From: Polydactylus sextarius
Taxonomy: Eukaryota; Chordata; Actinopteri; Polynemidae
Assembly: GCA_016801845.1 (NCBI GenBank)
Contig: CM028908.1
Span: 27,548,103 to 27,612,102, forward strand
Direction: 5' to 3'
Length of the DNA stretch: 64,000 nucleotides
Within the stretch, counting starts at the first letter, position 1. Each line of letters opens with the position of its first letter. Both the position numbers and the translations under genes were made by a program. The notes beneath the pieces were generated by a model that had not been told where the DNA came from, ran no database searches, and saw only the letters and a program-made list of their open reading frames with translations. Shown here piece after piece: positions 11,064 through 21,628 of this stretch.

Positions 11064-11733
11064 CATGCTAACGTTAGCTCACAGGATAACATGCTAATGT
11101 TAGCTCACAGGATAACATGCTAATGTTAGCTCACAGGATAACATGCTAATGTTAGCTCACAGGATAACATGCTAACGTTAGCTCAGAGGATAACATGCTA
11201 ACGTTAGCTCAAAGGGTAACATGCTAACATTAGCTCAAAGGATAACACGCTAACGTTAGCTCACAGGAATAACATGCTAACGTTAGCTCACAGGATAACA
11301 TGCTAATGTTAGCTCACAGGATAACATGCTAACGTTAGCTCACAGGATAACATGCTAACGTTAGCTCACAGGATAACATGCTAACGTTAGCTCACAGGAA
11401 TAACATGCTAACGTTAGCTCACAGGATAACATGCTAACGTTAGCTCAGAGGATAACATGCTAACGTTAGCTCACAGGATAACACGCTAACGTTAGCTCAC
11501 AGGAATAACATGCTAACGTTAGCTCACAGGATAACATGCTAACGTTAGCTCAAAGGGTAACATGCTAACATTAGCTCAAAGGATAACACGCAAACGTTAG
11601 CTCACAGGATAACATGCTAGCGTTAGCTCAAAAGATAACATGCTAACGTTAGCTCAAAGGATAACATGCTAACGTTAGCTCAGAGGATAACATGCTAACA
11701 TTAGCTCAAAGGATAAGCATGCTAACGTTAGCT
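11064..11733. repeat. 26-bp minisatellite built on palindrome GCTAACGTTAGC
   Basis: About 26 copies of a 26-bp unit: GCTAACGTTAGC, TCACAGGATA, ACAT. Variants change GTTAGC to ATTAGC, or CACAGGATA to AAAGGGTA or CAGGAATA. The variant run AAAGGGTA, AAAGGATAACACG occurs twice about 341 bp apart, suggesting block duplication. Confidence 0.95.
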
Positions 11734-11880
11734 GATGTGGCTAAATTACCTGAGGTGTCAGAGTTAGCTGAAACATATAAGCTACATAAAATAAGCTAAG
11801 TTACCAAATGTAGAAAAGTTAGCTAACCTCTCTTAGTTAGCTATCGTAGCCAAGTTAGCTGATGTAGGAAAGTTTGCTGA
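11734..11880. repeat. degenerate GCTAA/TTAGC tract
   Basis: Continues the 26-mer array as irregular GTTAGCTGA, AAGCTAAGTTA and TTAGCTATC words without fixed period. Confidence 0.6.
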
Positions 11881-12109
11881 ATTGTAAGTTTGGCATCAAA
11901 CTAATGTTTACTGTTGTTCTGATTCTACTGAAGTTAGCATGTTGACGAGCTAGCTGAAGGAGTAGCACGGCTGCTTCTTGTAAAAGGAAGAAATCATGTT
12001 CAGCTGCAGAGAAAACTAACTTCAATAGAAGATTCAGTCCATTAGAGACTATAAAGACATAAATCCTGTTCCAGTTCACTTGAACAGAAACATCATTTGT
12101 AGCAGGTAG

Positions 12110-12620
12110 GACCACGAATACCTTCTTAAATGATGAAACACGTCCAAAAAATCCCTACGAACTTCCAGAGGACGTCCTTAGAAGGACCTGGACCACCCAT
12201 GAACCACCATGAGGCTGGACCCTTGTTAGTGATGCCCAAAACTTATAAGACCCAAGAGAGTCCAAGAATCTCTTCAAGGTCCACCAGAACCACCTAGAAG
12301 GACCCTCCAAAGGACCCCTTGAAACTTGTTCTTGTAAAATCTCCCATAAGTGGTAACAGGAACTAGGAACCTCCTAACATCCCCTGAACCTTCAAACGGA
12401 CCTCTAAGACCCTTGAAGACAAATACTTCCAAGACCAGATGAAATCAAATATAAAGAACCAAGAACCAAGTACATCTAGACCTTAACACCTTTTAAATGA
12501 CTCTTCAAGGACCTCAAGGACCAAAGTACAGCTCAAACTTCATCCACCCTTAAAACCTGCTATAGGACTCTCAAAACCTCCTTGAGGTCCACCAGAAACA
12601 TCATTTTTAGGAGGCAGGAC
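12110..12620. repeat. CCTCC/CCAGAACC-rich dispersed repeat, copy A
   Basis: Contains AACCTCCTAACATCCC, CCTTCAAACGGACC, AAGTACATCTAGACCTTAA, CACCCTTAAAACCTGC and GAGGTCCACCAGAAAC in the same order as 13600-14100. A diverged duplicate. No coding potential. Confidence 0.65.
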
Positions 12621-12696
12621 TCATTAAAACTGACATTGATTTTTTCCCTCTAGACATTCATGTTGAAGAAGGGTTAGTCCAGGATTAGTCCAGGTC

Positions 12697-12768
12697 CAGG
12701 TCCTCCTGGAGGATCCTGAGCTGTTCCCAGATCAGATCTATAATCTCTGTAGAGTTCTGGGTCAGTGT
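12697..12768 (-). mobile_element. degenerate LINE 3' fragment
   Basis: GGTCCTCCTGGAGGATCC, then CCAGATCAGATCTATAAT, CTCTGTAGAGTTCTGGGTC. Same order as 2165-2255. Confidence 0.5.
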
Positions 12769-13180
12769 TGTCCATACGCTCCAGATACACGTCCCAACTG
12801 CTTCATGCTGAGGCTACAAACTGCAGCCAAATATTTGAGCGTTTTTCTTCTAATCTGATATTTATCATGATGTCACGATATAAATATTCAGCTCACAGCA
12901 GGATCATTAACGTGAACAACAGACTCAGATCAAACAGCTGCTTCAGTCTGTGTTTAACGGTGGAAACAACCTCAGATATAAAATATAGAAAGTGTGAATT
13001 ACATTTTAAATCTGGTGCCGAGAGAGGACGTGAACTCTGTGCACAGCGACGAGGAGGATCTGGTGAAGACGAGCTCGACTCGTCCCCCACGGCACAGATT
13101 AAATTTTATGATCAGAAGCAGCACACACACACACATGGAGTAGAAAATTACATGTCACATCTAATAATTCAGATGGAGGT
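12769..13180. other. no gene recognised
   Basis: A 141-aa frame (12765-13190) has no recognisable domain and runs through a short CA stretch near 13122. Confidence 0.5.
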
Positions 13181-13330
13181 GAGGTGTTGATGACAGTGTA
13201 ATGGTCGGGTTGAGTAATACAGTCTAATAAGCACTTCAACATGTCCTTCAATTAGACAACTGCCACTGTAAATCCGTCTATTGTTGCTGCTTGAAATCAC
13301 ATCCTGGTTCGCTGCGTCTCTGAGTCAACG
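13181..13330. other. unique, possibly conserved non-coding stretch
   Basis: No repeats. ATTA-containing words (CAATTAGACAAC, CTAATAAGCAC) in mixed-composition sequence unlike the repeat-derived surroundings. Judged on composition only. Confidence 0.25.
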
Positions 13331-13419
13331 CCTCCCTGTGGACGTGGGTTTCAGGATTTCAACACATTCTGTGGCTGTCACGCTTTAAGAATATGTTTAG
13401 GTTCAAACAGACGCCAGAG

Positions 13420-14330
13420 GCTCATCTGTACATTAAAGATAGCACCTCAAAGCCTCCTATAGGGGTTTAACCACCTCAACACTCAACAAACCCACTACAG
13501 GTCCAACAGAAACACAAACAGGACTACATCAACCTCTGAGTGAACCATTACAAACCTCCTCAGTTCTACATAAATCCACCTACAGGACTGAAACTCTTTC
13601 CTGTCAAACCCAAACCATTAGCCATCCTTATTTCACAACACTTGAACTTTGTTTGTCAAAACCTGTAATTGTTCCTCTTTAAGTACCTCTCAAACCTTGT
13701 TCACCCTTAACACCTGCGATAGGACTCAAAACCTCCTAAACAGGGCCACCAAAACCATCTTGAAGGAGAGGACAGTTCCTCCTCAAATGCCACTACGACC
13801 TCCTAACACCCCACTGACCCTTCAAACGGACCCGAAGACCCTGTCACGACCTCCTAACACCCCACTGACCCTTCAAACGGACCCGAAGACCCTGTCACTG
13901 TAGACAGATACTTCTAAGACCCGATGAGTAACGACCATTAAACCTAAAGAACCACTAAAATCTTCCTGACTCAAAGTACATCTAGACACTAAGACTCTCA
14001 AACCCTGTTATATGACCCAGAGAACCTCAAAGTACCCTTCAAACCTCATTGTTCATCCCCAGAACCTACCAGAACCTCCTAAAGGTCCACCAGAACCATC
14101 TTGAGAGACCACAAGAAACCTGAAGAACTGCTGAGAGCTCAAGAAGGACGACATCTTGAACCGGCATAAACCTTCCTGAGAACCTCCTAAAGGTCCACCA
14201 GAACCATCCTGAAGGACCCGTCAAAGAACCCAGAGAAAGACACAACTGCAAAATCTCCCAGATTAGAGGAGCTGTGTGCAGGACCACAACAAACCACCTA
14301 AAGGACTATTACAAACTCAGAAAGAACCAA
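13420..14330. repeat. CCTCC/CCAGAACC-rich dispersed repeat, copy B
   Basis: Diverged duplicate of 12110-12620, extended by repeated phrases AACCTCCTAAAGGTCCACCA and GAACCATC. It includes the 51-bp tandem at 13796-13897. Confidence 0.65.
13796..13897. repeat. 51-bp direct tandem duplication
   Basis: Two copies, 13796-13846 and 13847-13897, identical by eye, from CGACCTCCTAACACC to GACCCTGTCA. Confidence 0.95.
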
Positions 14331-15506
14331 TGAAGCCGCCAAAAAAAAACTCCACCCAAGCCTCAGTTCACTTCACCTTCTGAACAAACCGTAGAACAAC
14401 CTCACGCCTCCTGATAAACCTCCTCAACGACCATTAGAGCTTTAAATATATAAGTACTGGGTTGACTATCAGCGTTTGACCTCAGATGTCTGAGTGAAGG
14501 ACGAGTGCTGGTCCCTCCTGACCGTCCTCAGTCGATCTGAAACATAACTCCCATCATGCACCTCATCCCTCGTCTTCCTCTACGTACTGTTCATCTTCTC
14601 TTCCCGTCTCTAACTTCCTACACATTTTCTCTCCGTTTGTCTTCAACTCCATCTTGACTCCATCTCTCTTCCTCTTTATCCTTTAAGCTCACTTTTTTTA
14701 TGCCCGTTACTCGACCTGGACTATCAGTTGTCCGTGTCCTTCCTCAATCACTGCGTCCCCTCTGGTGGGTCATTCGATCCCTCTCTCCATCCTTCTGTCT
14801 CCATACAGTAATGATCCAGGAACCTGAGACCACCCCAGGGAGGGAGGGGGGGGGCGGCCGGTCGGATCAATACCTTTTAACGGGAAGGTGCTCTCAGTTC
14901 AGGTTATAGATCTGTGAAACAACACACACTCAGCTCCCTCCGGCTGGTTTCTGTTTGTTCGTATTGAGATGAGCTCCTTTATTTCACTTCCTTTATTTCT
15001 CCTCGTGTCTTCGGCTCAGACGTCGACATTCCCGACATTCGCTGGATTCTGGATTTTCTAATTCCTGTCATCTCCTCCGACTTCACAACAAAAGAGCTGT
15101 GACCTTTAGACGTACGACCACGCACTCAAACGAATTCCTGAAGCTGCTTTTTTTTAATTCTTTGCGATGTTGATAATCACCACAAAGAGACACTGACGTC
15201 CACCAGACGCTTCATGGTTCAACTGATGAAACAACTTCAACATATGATCACGTTTGCTCCTGATCCTCCAATATGTTTTAGATTAATTTATAACTTGGTA
15301 ATATTCCTGATTTGTTGAATCAAATCTCTGATCAAATCTTTAATCTTTTTATAGTCGCAACAGAACAATGAACAAAAGATGCAGCAAATCATTTAACCAG
15401 AACCAGAATAAAATAGAAATAATAATAATTATAACAACATCTTCAACATAAATCATGTTTGACAACATTATGGATGATTCCTACTGAGACAGAGCTGTTT
15501 GATCCA
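14331..15506. other. no gene recognised; one G-run
   Basis: Pyrimidine-rich at 14560-14700 (TCTTCCTC, CTCTTTATCC). The rest looks unique. Confidence 0.5.
14838..14854 (+). other. G-quadruplex candidate
   Basis: GGGAGGGAGGGGGGGGG gives four G-runs on the plus strand. Confidence 0.6.
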
Positions 15507-15548
15507 GATCCAAGACCCGTTTAGTTTTAACTAAACGGATCTTGGATC
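15507..15548. repeat. 18-bp inverted repeat, 6-nt loop
   Basis: GATCCAAGACCCGTTTAG and CTAAACGGATCTTGGATC pair with one mismatch around TTTTAA. A related inverted motif (TTTAGTTAAAACTAAA) follows at once. Confidence 0.9.
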
Positions 15549-15701
15549 TCTTTAGTTAAAACTAAATGGATAAGGAACCAATGAAGACCCAGGTTTCTCA
15601 TGAAGTATGAAAAGTCCTGGACAGAACGAACTTTGTTCTTGTTCTTGACACCTGGAGAAAACAAACACATTTCTCTGTTCTTGTCAAGTATGTGGAAGCC
15701 T

Positions 15702-15840
15702 TTAGTAAGAGAACTGAGAGTTTATTAAAAACACTGTTTTACAAGACTTGTACGACTTTAACACAACATGGAGGAGACGGAAGACGTTGGGTAAGTCTTG
15801 TAAAACAGTGTTTTTAATAAACTCTGGGTTCACTTACTAA
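15702..15840. mobile_element. small foldback element, 48-bp arms
   Basis: Arms 15702-15749 and 15793-15840 are reverse complements over 48 bp with three mismatches, including a perfect 32-bp inner stem (15718-15749 / 15793-15824). The spacer is 43 bp. The size and terminal inverted repeats suit a tiny MITE or foldback element. No obvious target duplication was confirmed. Confidence 0.7.
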
Positions 15841-15852
15841 GTTATCAGTACT

Positions 15853-16031
15853 TCAGTTTATGTGTAGGGACCCTATTCATGCTACTGCTGAAGTGAAGTG
15901 ATATTTTGAGCTTTATTAGTGGTTAAAAAATGACAATTTAGATATGTTTGGCTGACTGCCCCATTTACTTTCATTGTTAACTATTTGGTTGTGAAAACAA
16001 AAGACGGTCAAACTGAATATTACCAACGTGA
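15853..16031 (+). repeat. dispersed repeat R1
   Basis: CAGTTTATGTGTAGGGACCC, GAGCTTTATTAGTGG and GGTTGTGAAAACAAAAGACG. The inverted copy is at 26227-26424 and a fragment at 7578-7653. Confidence 0.8.
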
Positions 16032-16289
16032 GTCTAGACAGTCAAATAAATGACCTGAACACTTCCTCCATCACTGAAAGTTAAACAATAAAACAAAGGA
16101 ACTAATCATCTCATCAATAAAATGTGGTGAATCAAGAAAAACCAGAGTTAATTGTTTTTGTATTGAAGCAGTGAAAACCCTCCGATCCTGTTGTGATCAG
16201 TGACAACAGTAATCACAGCAGCAGAAAACTCTTGTTGCAGATGAAACATTCAATCTTTTCACGTCTCATTTTGTCTGTTTGTTGTAACA

Positions 16290-16520
16290 GAGAAAGAAGC
16301 TCCATTTGTCTCCCTGCGTCCTATTGATTGTGTTAGTTACACTTCATTATTTTTTCCGAGTTCTGCAATTATGTAATGTCGAGAATGAAATCAACCGAGG
16401 GGCAAATTGCTCCGAGCGACGCCGACTTGATGACACGAACATAAAGTTTGATCCTGACACACAAAAAAACAGGCCTGTGGCGCTGAAACTGAACCCGATG
16501 TGTTTAAGACCTTTGGTAAA
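16290..16520. other. unique, possibly conserved non-coding stretch
   Basis: No internal repeats. Contains CTATTGATTG, CTGCAATTATGTAATG and GGGCAAATTGCTCC, AT-rich cores of the kind seen in developmental enhancers. The overlapping 74-aa frame is not convincing. Confidence 0.28.
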
Positions 16521-16716
16521 ATTGTGCTGACGCTTTTCTCCAAGAAATATTGAGAATAAAAGACGTCACAGACACAAAACAAGAGAAGGACAAAGAAAGA
16601 AGAGATGAGAGGAAACGGTTTACAGAACAACAGACGTGCTGAGTCTGTAGATACAAACTGAAACTGACACAGAAACGCTGTGTATTCCTGTTTGTTTGGT
16701 TCTGTTTCTTTAGTCT

Positions 16717-17310
16717 CAACCACCAACAACCACCAACAACCGTCAACAACCACCAACAACCATCAACAACCACCAACAACCGCCAACAACCATCAACAAC
16801 CATCAACAACCACCAACAACCACCAACCATCAACAACCACCAACAACCATCAACAACCACCAACAACCACCAACAACCACCAACCATCAACAACCACCAA
16901 CAACCAACAACAACCATCAACAACAACCACCAACAACCGTCAACAACCACCAACAACAACCACCAACAACCATCAACAACCACCAACAACCACCAACAAC
17001 CAACAACAACCATCAACAACCAACAACAACCAACAACAACCATCAACAACCATCAACAACCACCAACAACCACCAACAACCATCAACAACCATCAACAAC
17101 CACCAACAACCACCAACAACCAACAACAACCAACAACAACCACCAACAACCACCAACAACCAACAACAACCATCAACAACCATCAACAACCACCAACAAC
17201 CACCAACAACCATCAACAACCAACAACAACCATCAACAACCACCAACAACCACCAACAACCACCAACAACCACCAACAACCACCAACAACCATCAACAAC
17301 CACCAACAAC
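16717..17310. repeat. 10-bp minisatellite CAACAACCAC/CAACAACCAT
   Basis: About 594 bp of CAACAACCAC, CAACAACCAT and shorter CAACAAC units. It explains the 216-aa NNHQQP frame on plus and the 181-aa WWLLMVV frame on minus, neither of which is a gene. Confidence 0.95.
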
Positions 17311-18149
17311 TATTATCAACAAGCTATTGATCAAGAAGCTAATGTTAGCATTAGCATACTGTTGAATTCAGAGTTCGTCTCTGCTGTGATGTAACATCTG
17401 GTTCTACTTTAATAAAAAACAGTGTTTGACCTCAGAATGTAACGATTTCATCATGAATCAAAGTGAAGATGTTTCTGGGATATGAGACAACAGGAAGTCA
17501 CAACACCACAGAGTTAGTGAAATAAAAGACATGAAGGTCAGAGGACGTCGTCTGTAACATCTGGCTCTGTTTCTCTCAACATCAGCCTCAGATACAAAGA
17601 AATGTTGCTACGTTCAGTGAAACTTTCCTCTATTAACTATTAATGAAACTAAAACCATCAGAGTGAAGATAAACACGTCTCATGTTTAGTTATTTCTCTG
17701 TTTACCACACGTTCATCTACCGTTTTATTTTTACATGACACAATACGACGGATGTGGTGTTGGCGAAGCTGATGAGTCACCTCTCAGTGGTCGGTCCACG
17801 TCGTGACTCATCAGCTGCTGTAATCCTGATCCACATCCTCAGCTCAGCTCACGTCAGGATGTTTTGTCACATTCATCAGATTCACATTCACCACATTTAT
17901 CAGATTCACCAGATTCAGATTCATCAGGTTCAACGGCTGATGAACGTGAAGACAACAGGTTTTTTTATTTTCATGTAATTGACTTTTGTTACAACTTCAT
18001 TTCTAACAACACAGACGCACAGAGAAGTTGTGTCATTTTAATCACTGATTCTGATCTGAAATCAGTGAAAAGAAACAAAACATGGCTGCAACAGTTAATT
18101 GATAAACATCAGTTTTATAAGATATTTTATATTATCATGAAGTCAAATA
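17311..18149. other. no gene recognised
   Basis: Unique-looking, with a short degenerate run of CAGATTCA words at 17875-17930. Confidence 0.5.
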
Positions 18150-18800
18150 AACTGGTCGCTTATGTTAGCGCTAACTTATATCCTATTATCTGTTAACATC
18201 TTAGCCAAATGCTAATGTTCACATGTGGTTGGATTCTAGCAACTGTAGCTAGTTGTTAAACAAGCTGATGTTAGCATTAAAAAATAATGATGTAATGCTA
18301 GTTCTCAAATTTAATGCTAATGTTGGCTTAGGTTGTGTCATACTTGTTAGCCTAATGCTAATGTTAGCTAATGTTAGCATCCAGTTGGATTCTACCTTTT
18401 GTTGAAATCCCAACAGTAGCTAGTTGTTAAACAAGCTAATGTTAGCTGAAACTTGCTTTTTAGCCAAAATGCTAATTAGCATTAGCTTGGACCCTAATGT
18501 TTGTTAATGGTCGAATTGTAGCTAGTTCTAAAACAAGCTAATGTTAGCATACAGTTGAATCCTGCTTGTTAGCTAAAGTCAACGTTAGCACGGGGTCACA
18601 TTCTGCCTTTGGTTAAAATCCTGACAGTAGCTAGTTGTTAAACAAGCTAATGTTAGCTGAAACTTGCCTTTTAGCCAAAATGCTAATTAGCATTAGCTTG
18701 GACCCTAATGTTTGTTAACGTTTGCTAGTTTTAAAACTTGTTGCTATAGTTTGTTTTGACAACATTTGATTTATTTATTAAAAACTGCTTGTTAATTAAA
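18150..18800. repeat. GCTAATGTTAGC tract with 211-bp duplication
   Basis: Dense GCTAATGTTAGC words. A block of about 120 bp at 18391-18510 (CAGTAGCTAGTTG, AACAAGCTAATGTTAGCTG, TTGGACCCTAATG) is repeated at 18602-18720 with few changes. Confidence 0.85.
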
Positions 18801-18837
18801 ATGCTAAGTTAGCTCCGTCTATTGATGACACGTTCCA

Positions 18838-18965
18838 GTCACAGTGACTTTGACCTTTGACCTTTGTTTACCAAACATTAGCATGTTTGTCTCTGAGTCG
18901 AAGTGAAGCTTTGAACCGAGTTTGAGTTCATTTCCTGGAGGCGTCGCTGAGATATCGTGTTTACA
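18838..18965 (+). repeat. diverged teleost dispersed repeat, copy 3
   Basis: AGTGACTTTGACCTTTGACC, CCAAACATTAG, GTCGAAGTGAAGC and GAGATATCGTG. Weaker than the copies at 6.5 and 7.7 kb. Confidence 0.4.
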
Positions 18966-19477
18966 ACAACAACGATGTTAATTTACTTTTTACTTCAGTT
19001 AAAGAAGCTGAGCTCATTTTCTCCTGATGAAAGTCACAAAGTAACAAACTGTTATCTCTGTTCTCTGAGGTTATTTATCACTGAGTCTGAACGAAGCTGC
19101 TTCAATCGAACCCTGGCAGATGTTTTACAGACGCAGGTTTAAACCTTAAACGTTCTCGTCGTCATTGCTCAGGTCCAGGGAGGAAGCGGCAGGTGTTCCC
19201 AGAATAGAAGAGGCCGTTTAAATATTTCAGTAAGTCAGATGGTGGCAGAAGGAGGGAGGAGGAATAAGAGATGAAAATAAAAAAACCCAAACATTCACAT
19301 AAAACAGAAGAAGAAGAAGAAACACGGTTAATCTGCTGAGTCGACGACGTTTCTACGACGAAGGAAACTGAGACAGAAAATAACACGGAGAGAAAGAAAG
19401 TAGCTTTTTATAAACCGGCCGCTCAAAGTTGCCAAAACCACAGTTGCCATGTTTTGGACACAAACAACGTTGCCCTG

Positions 19478-19478
<1 letters not shown>
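18966..19478. other. no gene recognised
   Basis: Unique-looking, with (GAA)n-like AGAAGAAGAAGAAGAAAC near 19308. The minus-strand CVCV frame is the CA array. Confidence 0.5.

Positions 19479-19547
<69 letters not shown>
19479..19547. repeat. (CA)n microsatellite
   Basis: Perfect CA, about 33 copies. Confidence 0.97.
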
Positions 19548-19548
<1 letters not shown>

Positions 19549-19554
19549 TAAACT

Positions 19555-19680
19555 GCTCATTCAATCCCCGACCACATTCCCCGCCTCATCAAATCTAATG
19601 GAGCGCCGGGTTCCTGCTGCTTTCGTGGCTGGAAATGGATTTTATGGCTGGAAATTGAAAGTAGCTGAGTGTTGGAAACG
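19555..19680. other. unique, possibly conserved non-coding stretch
   Basis: Directly abuts the CA array. CTAATGGAGCGCCGGG and a doubled GGCTGGAAATGGA/GGCTGGAAATTGA are not repeat-like. Compositional call only. Confidence 0.25.
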
Positions 19681-19898
19681 TACGGAGGCTTCGGATCGAC
19701 GTCTCTCAGTCAGCGACCGAGTCTGCTCCTGTGTGTTTTTATTTTAGGAAACACAGCAGTGTTTTGTTTGTTTGTTTGTTTTACAGTGAATTCACAGAAT
19801 CAGCAGCTTCAACCTGGAAACATAAACAGACCAATGTTTTTATTGTTTATCGATGTTCAACTAACGTAGGAACATGACGAGGATTAGACACGGTGGGA

Positions 19899-20275
19899 AA
19901 ATATTATTAGATTTATGAGAATAAAAGTCATAAACCTACGGGAATAAACCTCACAAGTTTAAGGGAATAAGAGTCGTAAATTTACAAAAATAAATTTATG
20001 TGAATGACAGACGCAAATTTCTGAATATAAAAGTCACAAATTTACGAGAATAAAAGACATAAATTTACGATAACAAAGTTATTTATTTATCAGCTGAGAT
20101 GTGGAAGGATTTTATTTTGAAAAGTCCAGCTAGTCTCGTCCAACGTGTCCTTGTCTACAGTCAAGTCTCTGATGCAGATCCACATCTAGTCCTGTAGGTG
20201 GCGACACTTCTGGTCCAGAACCAGAACCAGGATCCAGTCTCCAGCTGCAGTCAGCATGCTAGCTGTAGCTGGACA
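19899..20275 (+). repeat. composite repeat: 21-bp units plus unique tail, copy 1
   Basis: Degenerate 21-bp units (to about 20090) lead into a tail with CAGCTGAGATGTGGAAGG, GTCTCGTCCAACGTGTCC, CCTGTAGGTGGCGACA and GGTCCAGAACCAGAAC. The same join occurs at 32070-32535, so units and tail moved together. Confidence 0.85.
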
Positions 20276-20588
20276 CCTGAAAAAACCTGAAACCTGGTTC
20301 AGTTCAGAGACGTCGTCAGAGATTCTGACTCTTTGGGGAGAAACAGCTCTGCAGCGACGAAGCTTCCTGGGATGAATAATAAGTTTGAAGAAGATAATGC
20401 TGATGTGTCTCCACAAAAAAAGAAAGAAAGAAAGAAAAGAAAGAAAAAAAACCCAAAATATTGTGATGACGCTGCTTTATCCAGAAAAGAACCAGCGTAG
20501 CAAAAAACAAGACCAGAATAAAACAGAAGAACGACGATGAACAGCAGAAATAAGATCTGTTGGACGTTTGACTCAAAGACACAGGACG

Positions 20589-20589
<1 letters not shown>
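20276..20589. other. no gene recognised; GAAA run
   Basis: AGAAAGAAAGAAAGAAAAG at about 20417-20450 is a simple repeat. The rest is unique. Confidence 0.6.

Positions 20590-20673
<84 letters not shown>
20590..20673. repeat. (TG)n microsatellite
   Basis: Perfect TG, about 42 copies. Confidence 0.98.
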
Positions 20674-20674
<1 letters not shown>

Positions 20675-20953
20675 TCGCATCTTAAATTTACAGTGGATGA
20701 GTTAAATCTGGGTCACGATGATCAATTTCACAACACTGACGTCTAATAATAGAACAAGAGTTTATAGAAAATCTGAAGCAGCGAGACGAAGACGAAGAGA
20801 CATGGATGATGGGAAAACAGAGAGGATGATGGGAAAACAGACAGAGAAGGAAAGAGAAGAAGAAGAAACAAAAAAAGATGGGATTAGTGTGATGTTATCT
20901 GAACAACAGAGGCTGCTGCAGGCGACTGTGTACGCCCAGTTTAATATGACATC

Positions 20954-21057
20954 ACACACACACACACACATACAGAGACACAGACACACACACAGAAACA
21001 CACACACACACACAGAAACACACACACACAGAGACACACACACACACACACACACAG

Positions 21058-21115
<58 letters not shown>

Positions 21116-21133
21116 AGAGACACACACACACAG

Positions 21134-21177
<44 letters not shown>

Positions 21178-21178
21178 A

Positions 21179-21210
<32 letters not shown>

Positions 21211-21221
21211 AGACACACACA

Positions 21222-21262
<41 letters not shown>

Positions 21263-21279
21263 AGACACACACACACTCT
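20954..21279. repeat. compound (CA)n with CAGA/GAAA interruptions
   Basis: About 326 bp of CA broken by GACA, GAGACA and GAAACA units. It explains the overlapping CVCV/HTHT frames up to 192 aa. Confidence 0.97.
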
Positions 21280-21416
21280 CAGGGTTTCCACTGTAGCTGC
21301 TACTCCCAGGTTAGCATCGCATCGATCGTTTCTAGGAAGTGCAGGCTGTGGTCGGTCTGACGGTCAGCTATTTATGACCGACTCTAATTCTCTCTGTCCA
21401 TCCATCAACTGTCCAT

Positions 21417-21468
21417 CCCTCCCCCCTGTCTCCCCCCTGTCTCCCCCCGCCTCCCCCCGCTCCCCCTC
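21417..21468 (-). other. G-quadruplex candidate (C-rich on +)
   Basis: Four to five C6 or C5 runs on the plus strand separated by TGTCT, GCCT or GCT, so the minus strand has G6-GACA type spacing, a strong quadruplex pattern with an i-motif opposite. Confidence 0.75.
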
Positions 21469-21570
21469 TACTTACTCATTCACCCACAAATCGTCCATCG
21501 GCCCCTGAAGCTGTTCATCTGTTCGTCGTCTCACAGAAACAGAATCACGACTGAAACTGAAACCTGACGA

Positions 21571-21618
21571 CCACTTCTACTTCTTCTTCTACTTCTTCTT
21601 CTTCTACTTCTTCTTCTC
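21571..21618. repeat. TTC/TAC imperfect triplet repeat
   Basis: TTCTTCTTC triplets interrupted by TAC. Confidence 0.9.
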
Positions 21619-21628
21619 CATTAAGCTT

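Noticed and set aside
11064..11733. CRISPR-like regular array
   Set aside because: Units are contiguous with no unique spacers, and this is vertebrate DNA.
11064..11733. p53 response elements around AACATGCTAA
   Set aside because: CATG is flanked by TAA/CTA, missing two of the consensus purine/pyrimidine positions.
16504..17330. 216-aa NNHQQP frame and 181-aa WWLL frame
   Set aside because: CAACAACCAC minisatellite read in a period compatible with open frames; no unique N- or C-terminal domain.
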